Translations under genes and position numbers: made by a program
The notes under the pieces: model-generated
The model's database searches: none
Told to the model about the DNA's origin: nothing
Seen by the model: the letters and a program-made list of their open reading frames with translations, nothing else
In this document: positions 14,103 through 23,165 of the stretch, piece after piece
Numbering within the stretch: position 1 is the stretch's first letter
Layout of the letters: every line of letters begins with the position of its first letter
Origin: Thermomicrobiales bacterium
Lineage (GTDB): Bacteria > Chloroflexota > Chloroflexia > Thermomicrobiales > UBA6265
NCBI GenBank assembly: GCA_019637585.1
Contig: JAHBVL010000021.1
Span: forward strand, 1-23,165
DNA length: 23,165 bases
Direction: 5' to 3'

Positions 14103-14372
14103 ATGGATGCAATTCCCAACCCCAAGCGTGGACTCGAGGTGATTATCGACCCCAACCGCTGCATCGCCAACGCGAAGTGCACAACCGTTTCGCCGGGGGT
14201 GTTCGTGCTCGACGACGAAACAGGTATCGCAGTGCTTGCCGATGAGCAGGCGACGGTCGAGCAGATCTTCGCCGCCGCGCGGGCTTGCCCGACCCAGGCG
14301 ATCATCATCGAGCAGTTTGGTCGCCGCATGTTCCCGCAGATTCTCACGCCGATGTTCGGCGAGCCAGAGTAG
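14103..14372 (+). CDS. Single-cluster ferredoxin (P450/oxygenase-linked type)
   Basis: This 89-residue electron carrier has Cys20 and Cys26 in the pattern C-x5-C (CIANAKC) and Cys62 in ACPTQAI. That gives three cysteines, as in the 3Fe-4S ferredoxins that feed electrons to cytochrome P450 and related oxygenases. The fold marker SPGVFVLDDETG lies between them. The usual C-terminus is extended by about 20 residues (QFGRRMFPQ onward). The frame is open further upstream, but the ATG at 14103 with AGGA seven bases before it fits the family. No P450 or ferredoxin reductase gene is in the window, so the partner is unknown. Confidence 0.88.
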   Translation: MDAIPNPKRGLEVIIDPNRCIANAKCTTVSPGVFVLDDETGIAVLADEQATVEQIFAAARACPTQAIIIEQFGRRMFPQILTPMFGEPE

Positions 14373-14531
14373 TCCGCCCGCCATGGGTGGTGGTTCGCAG
14401 GTCTGGCGTCTGCGACGACTCGACTCTTCAGGAGCCCTTGACGCCGGTAGGGTTCCGCGGTCTGCAAGCGCTCGAGCATGACTGCCTGAACAGCTCTCTC
14501 ACGAGCGGAGAGACAGAACTGGTGGAGAGCA

Positions 14532-15422
14532 ATGGACATCGACGGCGAGGTCGTTGACAGGATCGAGGGCGCCGGACGGGTAACCGTCAACATCCTGCTC
14601 ATCGTTGTTCTTGCCATTCTGTTGATGTGGGTTGCCCGCCGCCTCATCAACCGGTTCATCGAAAGCACCAAATCGACGTCGGCCGTTGCCGATCGAGTCG
14701 GCGATTATGCGACCCGGCTGGAAACGATTGCCCGGGTCATCCATCGAGCCATCGAAGGCGTCATCGTGATCTTCGCCGGGATCGCGATCATGTCGGAGTT
14801 CGGGGTCGATACCACTGCCTTGCTCGCCAGCGCCGGAATCGCCGGTATTGCCTTGAGCTTCGGCGCTCAATCGCTGGTGCGTGACTTTCTGACAGGCATC
14901 CTGATCGTTGTCGAAGACCAATTCCGGGTAGGGGACGTCGTCACGATCGGCGAGGTGACCGGGACCGTCGAGGAACTGAATCTCCGGTGCACCCTCATGC
15001 GTGATGTCGACGGGTCGATGCACATCATCCCGAATGGAGAGATTCGCCTGGCCACCAACCATGGATGGGGCTACAGCAACGTCCATATGGAGGTCCGCGT
15101 TCCCTATGACACCGACCTGGAAAAGGTGACGACGGTGATCGACCGGGTGGGCCAGGAGATGATGAACGATCCCGAGTGGGGACCACGACTCCGCTCCGCG
15201 CCGCATTTCTTTCGCGTGCAGGACTTCGACGGTCTGGCGATGGTCGTCATCGTTCGCGCGGAAACCGAACCCCTCACCCAATGGGCGATCTCGGGAGAAT
15301 TGCGGCGGCGGCTCAAGATGGCCTTCGACGCCGAGGGGATACGCATTGCTGTGCCGCAGCAGGTGTTCCAGGAGTTGCGCTCCGAAGAGAAACAGCAGCC
15401 ACTGGTTGCCCAGCCTGAGTAG
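14532..15422 (+). CDS. MscS-family mechanosensitive ion channel
   Basis: Small-conductance mechanosensitive channels open under membrane tension and release ions during osmotic downshock. The 296-residue protein has three membrane segments near 18-35, 72-89 and 96-120. The third is the Gly/Ala-rich pore helix, ASAGIAGIALSFGAQSLVRD. The beta domain follows at once with EDQFRVGDVVTIGEVTGTVE and IIPNGEI, and the alpha/beta C-terminal domain completes a normal-length MscS/YkuT-type protein. GGTGGAG (14521-14527) supports the ATG at 14532. The gap to the ferredoxin is 159 bases with no recognised element, so it is probably a separate unit. Confidence 0.93.
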   Translation: MDIDGEVVDRIEGAGRVTVNILLIVVLAILLMWVARRLINRFIESTKSTSAVADRVGDYATRLETIARVIHRAIEGVIVIFAGIAIMSEFGVDTTALLASAGIAGIALSFGAQSLVRDFLTGILIVVEDQFRVGDVVTIGEVTGTVEELNLRCTLMRDVDGSMHIIPNGEIRLATNHGWGYSNVHMEVRVPYDTDLEKVTTVIDRVGQEMMNDPEWGPRLRSAPHFFRVQDFDGLAMVVIVRAETEPLTQWAISGELRRRLKMAFDAEGIRIAVPQQVFQELRSEEKQQPLVAQPE

Positions 15423-15527
15423 CTCTCTCGCCAGCATCAGAACATATTGACGTAATCATGATACGATCGGTGAAACTCCCAATCCTTGCCTGGTGCGTAT
15501 GAGTACAGACCCTCGCACATCTGATCT

Positions 15528-15534
15528 GGAGGTG
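15528..15534 (+). promoter_or_regulatory. Shine-Dalgarno that fixes a GTG start
   Basis: GGAGGTG lies four bases before the GTG at 15539 and is one of the strongest ribosome binding sites in the window. It selects this GTG start for the amidase gene; the first in-frame ATG is well inside the protein (Met24). Confidence 0.75.
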
Positions 15535-15538
15535 AACT

Positions 15539-16564
15539 GTGGCTGAAGAACGCAATGATCCACGAATTCCGGAGACCGCGGCGGAGCAGGCCGACTTCCT
15601 GGCCGCGATGGAATCGGTTTTTGCCGAGCAGGAGTCGCGGGGCGCTCTCGACCAGCCTCCGCCAGTTGGGCGAGACATCTTTCAGGACGAGAGCGACCGG
15701 CTTTTCATTGGTCGTGAATTCACCCTCGAGCAGTTTCGCAAGTGGTTTGCCGTGCAGCGACTGGGCACGCAGCCGTTCAATGCGGTCGGGTTCCACCACA
15801 CCGAGGTTCCGGACCATACGATCTGGGCGGGGATGCCATCGCTGCGAGGGGTCTTCAACTACTACCGGGATGAGCTCGACTGGCCGGAAGGGCTCGGTCC
15901 GCAGCTCTGGGTTTATTCGGGAGATGGGCGATACAGCGCAGGCTCGCCGCGGATCTACGTCGGTACGCACCCGGCGCACGACGGTGTCGGCATTTCGGGT
16001 CGCAACCGTCGCTGGCTCCACATCGAGCATATCTGGAACGGGGACAAGCTGGCGTTCAGCGACGCGATGATCAAGGTCAGTGGCGCGGTGCTGAGCATCG
16101 TCTGCCAGCGCCACCAGTTCGCCGACCGTGAGATCCCCATGAAGTTCTTGCGCGACACTGGGATCGACAACCCCTCCCAACCGATCGGGATCATGTACCA
16201 CCGCGACCAGAACCCGGTTTGGCCGGGCGATGGCGGGTGGCCCAAATCATGCCCGGGCACCAAGGTGAAGCATGACTCTCTTGATTCAGCGTTGGTGGCT
16301 GCGGCGAGTGGGGCGGTGGCCGGATCGGGACCCTCCACGTCAGCATTCGCCCTCGGTCAGCGGCTTGTTGTGGCTTCAGGACCGCTCAATATGCGCTCGG
16401 CCCCCGGTCTGGCGTTTGCCATCCTCGCGGAGCTCGACGCGGGCGTCGCGTTGACGGTTCTCGAAGGTCCCGCAAGCGCTGAGGGCTTCGCCTGGTACCG
16501 GGTTTCCGGGCCGGAAGGCGGACCTGGCTGGGTCGCGGGTGAATTCCTCACGGTTTCAAGCTGA
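15539..16564 (+). CDS. PGRP/T7-lysozyme-type N-acetylmuramoyl-L-alanine amidase with C-terminal SH3 domain
   Basis: The predicted role is zinc-dependent cleavage of the bond between N-acetylmuramic acid and L-alanine in peptidoglycan. Of the 341 residues, about 78-240 fit the amidase fold. GFHHTE gives His86/His87, MYHRDQN gives His221, and PKSCPG gives Lys236 and Cys238; this matches the His-His-Cys zinc site and Lys-x-Cys of T7 lysozyme. A short Ala/Gly/Ser linker (250-270) leads to a bacterial SH3 domain (about 272-340), with LNMRSAPG and GPGWVAGEFL, a typical wall-binding module. The N terminus is acidic and polar with no signal peptide, as in phage endolysins, although no phage genes lie nearby. 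The N-terminal 75 residues are not recognised. Confidence 0.75.
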   Translation: MAEERNDPRIPETAAEQADFLAAMESVFAEQESRGALDQPPPVGRDIFQDESDRLFIGREFTLEQFRKWFAVQRLGTQPFNAVGFHHTEVPDHTIWAGMPSLRGVFNYYRDELDWPEGLGPQLWVYSGDGRYSAGSPRIYVGTHPAHDGVGISGRNRRWLHIEHIWNGDKLAFSDAMIKVSGAVLSIVCQRHQFADREIPMKFLRDTGIDNPSQPIGIMYHRDQNPVWPGDGGWPKSCPGTKVKHDSLDSALVAAASGAVAGSGPSTSAFALGQRLVVASGPLNMRSAPGLAFAILAELDAGVALTVLEGPASAEGFAWYRVSGPEGGPGWVAGEFLTVSS

Positions 16565-16594
16565 TTCGGCTTTGGTCGAGAAAAAACCCGGCGC

Positions 16595-16948
16595 TCAGGC
16601 GGCTTCGGAAGAAGCGGTCGTTTGCGGGGCATCGAGATCGCCCCGGCGAGCCAGCCAGCGTTCGGCGACGATCGTGCCGAAAGGAGGCACGGCGGCCAGG
16701 AGCGCCACCAGGGTCACCCACCACTGCCAGCGCAATCGCATCGCAGCCATCACGGTGATCAGGACGTAGGCGATGAACGCCATACCATGGATCGGACCGA
16801 AGATCTCGACGCCGCGCTCCGTTGTGTCGGTCACGTATTTGAGAACCATGCCAATGAGCAGCCCGGTCCAGGTGATGGCTTCGAGATAGGCGACGATCGC
16901 GAAGAGGCGGGCGGCCGGATGCGTGGGAAGTGGCGGGAGAATGGACAA
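16595..16948 (-). CDS. DUF3817 family small membrane protein
   Basis: The 117-residue protein has three or four hydrophobic segments: about 13-36, 50-70 and 75-97. The conserved-looking FGPIHGMAFIAYV (50-62) marks the DUF3817 family of unknown function. Residues 21-35, YLEAITWTGLLIGMV, also fit that family. The start is a TTG at 16948; an ATG at 16965 is out of frame, and no other in-frame start with a better site was seen. The gene converges on the amidase gene, 30 bases apart. Confidence 0.75.
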   Translation of the reverse strand: MSILPPLPTHPAARLFAIVAYLEAITWTGLLIGMVLKYVTDTTERGVEIFGPIHGMAFIAYVLITVMAAMRLRWQWWVTLVALLAAVPPFGTIVAERWLARRGDLDAPQTTASSEAA

Positions 16949-17056
16949 GGAAGAACTCTTTTCATGACGAGCGCTGAACGGGGATGAAGCGGGTCATCCC
17001 TCGACCAACAACTATATCAGCAGACTCCGCAGCAACCGATCCACGAACTGGCTCCT

Positions 17057-17091
17057 GACTGCTGACTGCCGACTGCCGACTGCTGACAGCC
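17057..17091. repeat. Heptamer tandem repeat
   Basis: The units GACTGCT, GACTGCC, GACTGCC, GACTGCT and a degenerate GACAGCC run head to tail with a 7-base period. They lie in the divergent gap between the DUF3817 gene and the aminotransferase, 86 bases before the latter's start. Heptamer arrays of this type are intergenic and prone to copy-number change. Confidence 0.8.
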
Positions 17092-17166
17092 GCCCGCGTA
17101 GACATCTCGAACCGACCGCGTGATACTTTCCCCTTGGAGGGTTTCTCCGCAAAGTTTCTCAATCCC

Positions 17167-17170
17167 GGAG
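17167..17170 (+). promoter_or_regulatory. Shine-Dalgarno that fixes the aminotransferase GTG start
   Basis: GGAG ends six bases before the GTG at 17177. The longer frame from an upstream start at 17120 adds a stretch unlike the family, so this site decides the start. Confidence 0.6.
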
Positions 17171-17176
17171 TGTGCT

Positions 17177-18370
17177 GTGCCAGTTGCGAAGCGAACCGTC
17201 GACGACTTCCTCGCCGCGCGAGTGAAGAATGCCGCTCCCTCGCCAACGCTCGCCGTTTCCGACAAGGCGCGTGCGCTGAAAGCGCAGGGCATCGATGTCA
17301 TCGACCTCGGTGGTGGCGATCCTGACTTCATCACGCCACAACATGTGCGCGATGCCGCGACGGCGGCAATGAATGCCGGGGATACCCACTATGTTGCCAG
17401 CAATGGCACGCCGGCGCTGAAAAAGGGGATCGCGGCCAAGCTGAAAGCGGACAACGGTCTCGACTACGACCCGTCGGAGATCATCGTCACCCCCGGCGGC
17501 AAGCAGTCCCTCTTCGCCGCCATGATGGCGACGGTCGAAGTGGGGGTGGAGATCATGCTCCTCGAACCGGCGTGGGTTTCCTACCAGTCGATGGTCGAGC
17601 TGGCCGGCGGAACGGTCGCCCACGTGGGCCTCGATCCCGACGATAACTTTCGGGTTACGCGAGAACGGCTGGAGGCCGGTTGGAGTCCTGCCGTCCGCGG
17701 TATCGTGATCAACTCGCCCAACAACCCCACTGGCCGGGTGCTCGATGATGCCGAACTCAAGGCGCTCTGCGACTTCGCCACCGAGCGCGACCTCTTGATC
17801 TACACCGACGAGATGTACGAGAAGATCATCTACGACGGCCGGAAGCATGTCAGCATTGCCAGTCTACCGGGGATGTGGGAGCGGACGTTGACCTTCAATG
17901 GCATGTCCAAGGCCTATGCCATGACGGGTTGGCGTCTCGGCTACGTGGCCGGTCCGAGAGGACTGATCGACGAAATCGCCAAGGTGCAGAGCCATTCGGT
18001 GACGCATGCCACATCCTTCGTTCAGGCGGGCGGCGTGGCGGCACTGAACGGGCCGCAGGAGTTCATCGGCGAAATGGTCGAAGCGTGGGACCGGCGCCGC
18101 AGGATGGTCGCTGACGGACTCAACCAGGTCCAGGGCATCAGCTGCGCCACACCGGAGGGGGCGTTTTACGCATTTCCCGATGCACGGGCCACCGGCCAGA
18201 GCTCGATGGAGCTGGCCGACCGGCTCCTGCAGGAAGCACATGTCGCCGTGACACCCGGTGTGGCGTTCGGCGACGCCGGTGAGGGGCACCTCCGGCTCTC
18301 GGTAGCCACGAGCGAATCGATCCTCGAAGCGGGGGTTCAGCGAATCGGCGATTATCTCGGTTGGAAGTAG
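17177..18370 (+). CDS. PLP-dependent class I aminotransferase (aspartate aminotransferase-like)
   Basis: The enzyme would transfer an amino group between an amino acid and a 2-oxo acid using pyridoxal phosphate. From the GTG start it has 397 residues, the usual length. Visible motifs are LGGGDPDF (44-51), the phosphate-binding GGKQSLF (107-113), PAWVSYQSMVELAGG (131-145), SPNNPTG (180-186), YTDEMYE (209-215), and NGMSKAYAMTGWRLGY, with the PLP-binding Lys245. A carboxylate-binding Arg lies in GHLRLSVAT near the end. The pattern is closest to subgroup Ib aspartate (or aspartate/prephenate) aminotransferases. It leads a run with a YjgF/RidA-family gene (26 bases later) and greA. Confidence 0.92.
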   Translation: MPVAKRTVDDFLAARVKNAAPSPTLAVSDKARALKAQGIDVIDLGGGDPDFITPQHVRDAATAAMNAGDTHYVASNGTPALKKGIAAKLKADNGLDYDPSEIIVTPGGKQSLFAAMMATVEVGVEIMLLEPAWVSYQSMVELAGGTVAHVGLDPDDNFRVTRERLEAGWSPAVRGIVINSPNNPTGRVLDDAELKALCDFATERDLLIYTDEMYEKIIYDGRKHVSIASLPGMWERTLTFNGMSKAYAMTGWRLGYVAGPRGLIDEIAKVQSHSVTHATSFVQAGGVAALNGPQEFIGEMVEAWDRRRRMVADGLNQVQGISCATPEGAFYAFPDARATGQSSMELADRLLQEAHVAVTPGVAFGDAGEGHLRLSVATSESILEAGVQRIGDYLGWK

Positions 18371-18396
18371 CGGGAAACGAGAAGGGAAGAGAAGCA

Positions 18397-18849
18397 ATGG
18401 GTGTTCACGATCGACTGAAGGAACTGGGAATCGAGCTGCCGGCGCCTGTGCAACCGGTGGCCACCTATGTTCGCTACTATCAGACAGGCAATCTGCTCCT
18501 GATCTCAGGAACGGGACCGAGCGCCGGCGCCAAGCCGGGCAAACTGGGACGCGATCTGACGCTGGAAGAGGGCTACGCGGTGGCGCGTGACGTTGGCATC
18601 AACATCATTTCAACGATCAATGACGCGCTGGGTGGTGATCTCGACCGGGTGAATCGGGTGGTGAAGATTCTCGGCATGGTCAATTCGATGCCCGATTTCG
18701 CCGATCAGCCGAAGGTGATCAACGGCTGCTCCGATCTGATGGTCGAAGTGTTTGGTGAGAAGGGCCGGCACACGCGCTCCGCGGTCGGTTTTGTGGCGCT
18801 GCCCGGCAACATCGCTGTCGAGATTGAGGCAATGGTGGAGCTCAGCTAG
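18397..18849 (+). CDS. YjgF/YER057c/UK114 (RidA-like) family protein
   Basis: Members of this family hydrolyse reactive enamine/imine intermediates made by PLP enzymes, or act in related ways. The 150-residue protein matches the longer RidA-like group. It has LLLISGTGP (34-42), EEGYAVARDVGINII (57-71), a core helix with NRVVKILGMVNSMPDF, and HTRSAVGFVALPGNIAVEIE. In that last stretch Arg127 and Glu143 fit the conserved substrate-binding arginine and nearby acid of the family. The ATG at 18397 is preceded by a purine-rich GGGAAGAGAAG. The immediately preceding aminotransferase is a plausible source of its substrate, which is inference from position. Confidence 0.88.
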   Translation: MGVHDRLKELGIELPAPVQPVATYVRYYQTGNLLLISGTGPSAGAKPGKLGRDLTLEEGYAVARDVGINIISTINDALGGDLDRVNRVVKILGMVNSMPDFADQPKVINGCSDLMVEVFGEKGRHTRSAVGFVALPGNIAVEIEAMVELS

Positions 18850-18881
18850 CGATTCCGCCGAGAACAAAGGGAAGCAAGCAG

Positions 18882-19355
18882 GTGACCAATCCAATTCCCG
18901 TGACCCGGGAGGGTCTGGAACGGCTGAAAGCGGAGCTCGAGGAACTGACGACGGTGCGGCGACCGGCGATTACCGCTGCGGTCGCCGAAGCCAGGTCGCA
19001 CGGCGATCTCCGGGAGAACTCGGCCTACGATGCCGCCCGGCACGATCAGATGATGAACGAGCGTCGCATCGCCGAGCTCGAAGCCCATCTGCGCAATGTC
19101 GAAGTGGTCGATGCCGATGCGCTGCCCAAGGACAACGTCGTGCGGTTGGGAAGCACCGTGATCGTCGATTTCGATGGCGAAGAGGAAACGTACATGGTCG
19201 TTGGCGCCATCGAAGCCAAACCGGCGGCCGGCCGGATTTCCAACGAATCGCCGATGGGCAAGCAGTTGGTCGGGAAGACGCCGGGCGACACCGTCTCGTT
19301 CATCACGCCCAATGGCCGTGAGAACTCGGTGACGATCGTCCGCGTGGAAAACTGA
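18882..19355 (+). CDS. greA: Transcription elongation factor GreA
   Basis: GreA reaches into the RNA polymerase secondary channel and stimulates cleavage of backtracked transcripts. The 157-residue length is standard. The N-terminal coiled coil (about 8-76) carries the tip motif GDLRENSAYDAAR (41-53), with the acidic Asp42 and Glu45 that hold magnesium. The C-terminal FKBP-like domain includes GRISNESPMGKQLVGKTPGD. The start is a GTG at 18882, with AAAGGGAAG upstream. It is the last gene of the run with the aminotransferase, and its stop lies only 10 bases from the end of the convergent Uma2 gene. Confidence 0.96.
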   Translation: MTNPIPVTREGLERLKAELEELTTVRRPAITAAVAEARSHGDLRENSAYDAARHDQMMNERRIAELEAHLRNVEVVDADALPKDNVVRLGSTVIVDFDGEEETYMVVGAIEAKPAAGRISNESPMGKQLVGKTPGDTVSFITPNGRENSVTIVRVEN

Positions 19356-19365
19356 CGAGGAAAGA

Positions 19366-19947
19366 TCAGGCGGTCGTGTCGCGCTGCCAGGTGGGTGGCG
19401 CGAAGACCGCACCCGGATCGACGAACAATCCCGCAACGACCTCCGAATGAATCAGCCCCGCCGTGGGTGGAATCGGCTGATAGACGCCATTCACCAGTTT
19501 CTGGGCGAGGACCGACTCGGTGTCCGGGTCGACGATCCAATACTCCTGCACGCCGTGGTCCGCATAGGTGGCGCTCTTTCTGACCCGGTCGATCGACCGG
19601 CTCGATGGCGAGATGATTTCGATCACCAGTGCCGGCGCGCCGACGATGTGCGCGTCCGTGACCAGATCCGCCTGTTCGTTCAGAATGACGAGGAGATCGG
19701 GTTCGAGGACATTGTGGGTGCCGAGGACGACGTCGTAGGGCGCCGCGAAGACCTCGCCGATGCCACGCTGTCTGACGTAACCCGCGACGAGCAGGCTGAG
19801 GTTCATCGAGGCACGCTGGTGCTTCGTTGAGGGCGATGGAGACACGATCAACTCTCCCCCAATGATCTCGTAGCGCATGCCGTCTTCAGGCAGATCCTTG
19901 AGATCGTCGACGGTGTACGGTCGTTCGAGTTGCAGGACGGCAGTCAT
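19366..19947 (-). CDS. Uma2 family endonuclease (PD-(D/E)XK fold)
   Basis: The 193-residue protein fits the DUF820/Uma2 family of predicted restriction-like nucleases, which are very common in Chloroflexota and Cyanobacteria. Motifs are YTVDDLKDLPEDGMRYEIIGG (11-31, split here by role: helix, then Glu27), GELIVSPSPS (31-40), EPDLLVI with Asp84 (82-88), LVIEIISPSS with Glu110 (107-116), and a downstream Lys124. YADHGVQEYWIVDP (128-141) closes the core. AAGGAGG eight bases before the ATG is a strong ribosome binding site. Biological role is unsettled for the family. It follows metK on the same strand after 53 bases but seems to have its own promoter. Confidence 0.9.
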   Translation of the reverse strand: MTAVLQLERPYTVDDLKDLPEDGMRYEIIGGELIVSPSPSTKHQRASMNLSLLVAGYVRQRGIGEVFAAPYDVVLGTHNVLEPDLLVILNEQADLVTDAHIVGAPALVIEIISPSSRSIDRVRKSATYADHGVQEYWIVDPDTESVLAQKLVNGVYQPIPPTAGLIHSEVVAGLFVDPGAVFAPPTWQRDTTA

Positions 19948-19986
19948 GATGAGAGCCTCCTTCGGCGTCGCTGAATGCTCACCACA

Positions 19987-20014
19987 AGTGTACTCCCGGG
20001 TCAGGAGACAGCAA
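19987..20014 (-). promoter_or_regulatory. Candidate promoter of the Uma2 gene
   Basis: On the minus strand TTGCTG (20014-20009) and TACACT (19992-19987) are 16 bases apart. The -35 box lies inside the 3' end of metK. This would let the Uma2 gene be expressed apart from the metK operon. Confidence 0.35.
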
Positions 20015-21239
20015 CGGGCTCCGGCAGGTCGACGCCCGCGGCTTCGGCAAGCGCAGCAGCCTTGTCGGTGCTTTCCCAGGGAACGTCCAGATCATCTCGT
20101 CCGAAATGACCAAACGCGGCGGTTTGCCGGTAGATCGGCCGTCGCAGGTCGAGCTCCCGGATGATCGCCGCTGGCCGAAGATCGAAGTGTTCGTTGATCA
20201 GCTCTTCGATGCGCTGATCGCTGATCCGGCCAGTCCCAAAAGTCTCCACCATCAGGGAAACCGGGCGTGCCACGCCGATCGCGTACGAAAGCTGAATCTC
20301 GAACCGCTCCGCCAGTCCGGCTGCCACCACATTTTTGGCTACCCATCGTGCCGCGTACGCGCCCGAGCGATCGACCTTTGTCGGGTCCTTGCCCGAAAAA
20401 GCGCCGCCGCCATGCCGGGCCATTCCGCCGTAGGTGTCGACGATGATCTTCCGTCCGGTCAGACCGGCATCGCCGATTGGCCCGCCGATCGTGAATCTGC
20501 CACTTGGGTTGATGAGCATCCGGGTTTTGCTGTCCAGCAGATGGGCGGGAATCACCTTTCGGATGACTTCGGATTCCACTCCTTCAGCAATCGCGGCATT
20601 GGGAACTCTCTCGTCGTGCTGGGTCGAAACCACGACGGTGTCGACCCGCACCGGCTCACCATGCCGGTACTCGACGGTCACCTGGGATTTTCCGTCCGGC
20701 CGCAACCAGTCGAGAACGCCGCTGCGCCGGGCAGTCGAGAGCCGCCTGGCGACCTTGTGGGCCAGCGAGATCGGCAATGGCATCAGCTCCGGCGTTTCAC
20801 GGCAGGCGAAGCCGATCATCATCCCCTGGTCGCCGGCGCCGGTGTTGTCCAGCTCACTGGCATTGCCGTTGGCGTCGCGAATCTCGAGGGCGTTGTTGAC
20901 GCCATCGCTGATCTCTGAGCTCTGGGCTTTGATCGACGAGATGACGGCGCACGTCCGGGCATCGAATCCATAGGCAGCGTCGGTGTAGCCGATATCGGCG
21001 ATAACGCCGCGGACCAGATCCGGGATCTCGATGTAGGTCTCGGTGCTGATCTCCCCGAAAACGAGCACCAACCCGGTGGTGGCTGAGCTCTCGCAGGCCA
21101 CTCGCCCCTGCGGGTCGTTGGTCAGCACGGCGTCGAGCACGGCATCGGAGATCTGATCGCAGATCTTGTCCGGGTGCCCTTCCGTCACCGACTCCGACGT
21201 GAAGAGGGTCATTGGAGAACTGCTGAATGTGGTTGTCAT
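20001..21239 (-). CDS. metK: S-adenosylmethionine synthetase (methionine adenosyltransferase)
   Basis: MetK makes S-adenosylmethionine from methionine and ATP, with release of phosphate and pyrophosphate. The 412-residue protein has all the landmarks: [16 protein letters not shown] (17-32) with the ATP-contacting His22 and Asp24, the signature [12 protein letters not shown] (134-145), and the phosphate-loop motif [16 protein letters not shown] (277-292). The ATG at 21239 is chosen because GAGGGTG stands just before it; Met10 lacks a ribosome site. The gene follows ahcY after 51 bases on the same strand, and that gap holds no recognisable SAM riboswitch. The pairing with ahcY links synthesis of the methyl donor to removal of its by-product. 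Confidence 0.97.
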   Translation of the reverse strand: MTTTFSSSPMTLFTSESVTEGHPDKICDQISDAVLDAVLTNDPQGRVACESSATTGLVLVFGEISTETYIEIPDLVRGVIADIGYTDAAYGFDARTCAVISSIKAQSSEISDGVNNALEIRDANGNASELDNTGAGDQGMMIGFACRETPELMPLPISLAHKVARRLSTARRSGVLDWLRPDGKSQVTVEYRHGEPVRVDTVVVSTQHDERVPNAAIAEGVESEVIRKVIPAHLLDSKTRMLINPSGRFTIGGPIGDAGLTGRKIIVDTYGGMARHGGGAFSGKDPTKVDRSGAYAARWVAKNVVAAGLAERFEIQLSYAIGVARPVSLMVETFGTGRISDQRIEELINEHFDLRPAAIIRELDLRRPIYRQTAAFGHFGRDDLDVPWESTDKAAALAEAAGVDLPEPVAVS

Positions 21240-21290
21240 GTCACCCTCGAACCTGCCCTGAACGGTGGCGAGTCCTGGAGCTCACCCGGC

Positions 21291-22598
<1,308 letters not shown>

Positions 22599-23165
22599 TC
22601 AGGCGGGCAGCGGCGCGCCCAGAAGCATCGATGCTGAAATCGCGCCTGCGACGTCAGGAAATGATCGATCGAATCGGTCGACGAACTCGTCGACCGTATA
22701 GAAGTGCGCTTGTGTTCCCACCTGTTCGACGGCATAGGCAGCGGTGAGGCTGGCCATCCGGCCGGCGATTTCCAGGTCGAGATCGAGGAGCAACCCCTTG
22801 ATCAGCCCGGAACGATACGCATCGCCGGCGCCGGTCGGATCGACGGCTTTGGTCACTTTCGCCGGGGGGATGCGGATTTTGCGATCGCCCGAGATCAGTT
22901 CCGACCCCTCTTCGCCATAGGTGACGGCAACGAGCGCGACCCGCTCGCTGATGTTCGCGATCGAGAGACCGGTTTTGCGCTCGATCATGGCGAATTCGTA
23001 GTCGTTGCTGATGACGCCCCAGGAATGTTCGATACCGCTCTGCAGCTGCTCAGGCGTCAGAATCACAATCTGGAAGGCCGGATCGAAAATCAGGCGAGCC
23101 TTGCTCCTCCCGAATTCCTCAGCGTGCTGGACCATCACATCGGGCGTGGTAGCGCCAACCAGGGC
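22599..23165 (-). CDS. PfkB-family sugar/nucleoside kinase, likely adenosine kinase (partial)
   Basis: Only the C-terminal 188 residues are in the window; the frame is open through the edge, so the N terminus is missing. The PfkB signature DPTGAGDAYRSG holds the catalytic aspartate and the anion hole. It is preceded by a typical ribokinase-family core (VISNDYEF, VALVAVTYGEEGSEL) and followed by ASLTAAYAVEQVGTQAH. Ribokinase, fructokinase and adenosine kinase share this fold. The position directly upstream of ahcY makes adenosine kinase most likely, since it would convert the adenosine released by AhcY to AMP. The C-terminus carries about 15 residues beyond the core. Confidence 0.85.
   Translation of the reverse strand, partial: ALVGATTPDVMVQHAEEFGRSKARLIFDPAFQIVILTPEQLQSGIEHSWGVISNDYEFAMIERKTGLSIANISERVALVAVTYGEEGSELISGDRKIRIPPAKVTKAVDPTGAGDAYRSGLIKGLLLDLDLEIAGRMASLTAAYAVEQVGTQAHFYTVDEFVDRFDRSFPDVAGAISASMLLGAPLPA

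Noticed and set aside
15447-15467. TTGACG and TACGAT as a promoter for the amidase gene
   Set aside because: The two boxes are only 9 bases apart, far from the normal 16-18, so they cannot form one promoter.
21240-21290. Possible SAM or SAH riboswitch before metK
   Set aside because: The gap is only 51 bases and holds the metK ribosome site; no conserved helix pattern of a known SAM or SAH aptamer is visible.

Overview
The window is GC-rich, densely coded bacterial chromosome made mostly of housekeeping genes. The gene set (DUF3090 protein, DUF3817 and DUF2254 membrane proteins, a short Thermotoga/archaeal-type S-adenosylhomocysteine hydrolase, Uma2 nuclease, many GTG/TTG starts) suggests Chloroflexota, perhaps Thermomicrobia-like. 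That placement is inferred from gene content; no marker was compared. No prophage, CRISPR array, rRNA or transposase gene was seen.

Layout. 1-62: end of a dispersed repeat. 63-1940 (-): dnaX, divergent from rsmI (2034-2867, +), which converges on a RodA/FtsW-type SEDS gene (2906-4024, -). A DUF3090 gene (4186-4704, +) precedes tRNA-Gly(GCC), which has a clear promoter and a perfect 17-bp-stem terminator. 5055-6005 (-): HAD phosphatase, divergent from a sulfatase (6301-7881, +). A tiny membrane protein (7954-8187) follows, then three membrane-protein genes joined by ATGA overlaps: a six-segment unknown (8339), a SulP-STAS anion transporter (9142) and a DUF2254 protein (10899-12209). tRNA-Leu(UAA) comes next, then a 266-bp inverted-repeat element that reaches the stop codon of a second sulfatase (12628-13989, -). 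After that come a P450-type ferredoxin (14103), an MscS-family channel (14532), a PGRP-type amidase with an SH3 domain (15539-16564) and a convergent DUF3817 gene (16595-16948, -). The aminotransferase/YjgF-family/greA run (17177-19355, +) converges on a minus-strand block: Uma2, metK, ahcY and a PfkB kinase cut by the window end.

Functional links. The PfkB kinase (probably adenosine kinase), ahcY and metK form an S-adenosylmethionine recycling operon. The aminotransferase and the YjgF/RidA-family protein fit a pairing of a PLP enzyme with imine detoxification. The two sulfatases, the HAD phosphatase and SulP could jointly release and move sulfate or similar anions, but no substrate can be read from the sequence.

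The least explained items are the REPIN/MITE-like repeat (one full copy, one partial copy), the translationally coupled SulP-DUF2254 operon, two leaderless sulfatases with non-proline active-site signatures, and a predicted peptidoglycan amidase without an export signal.
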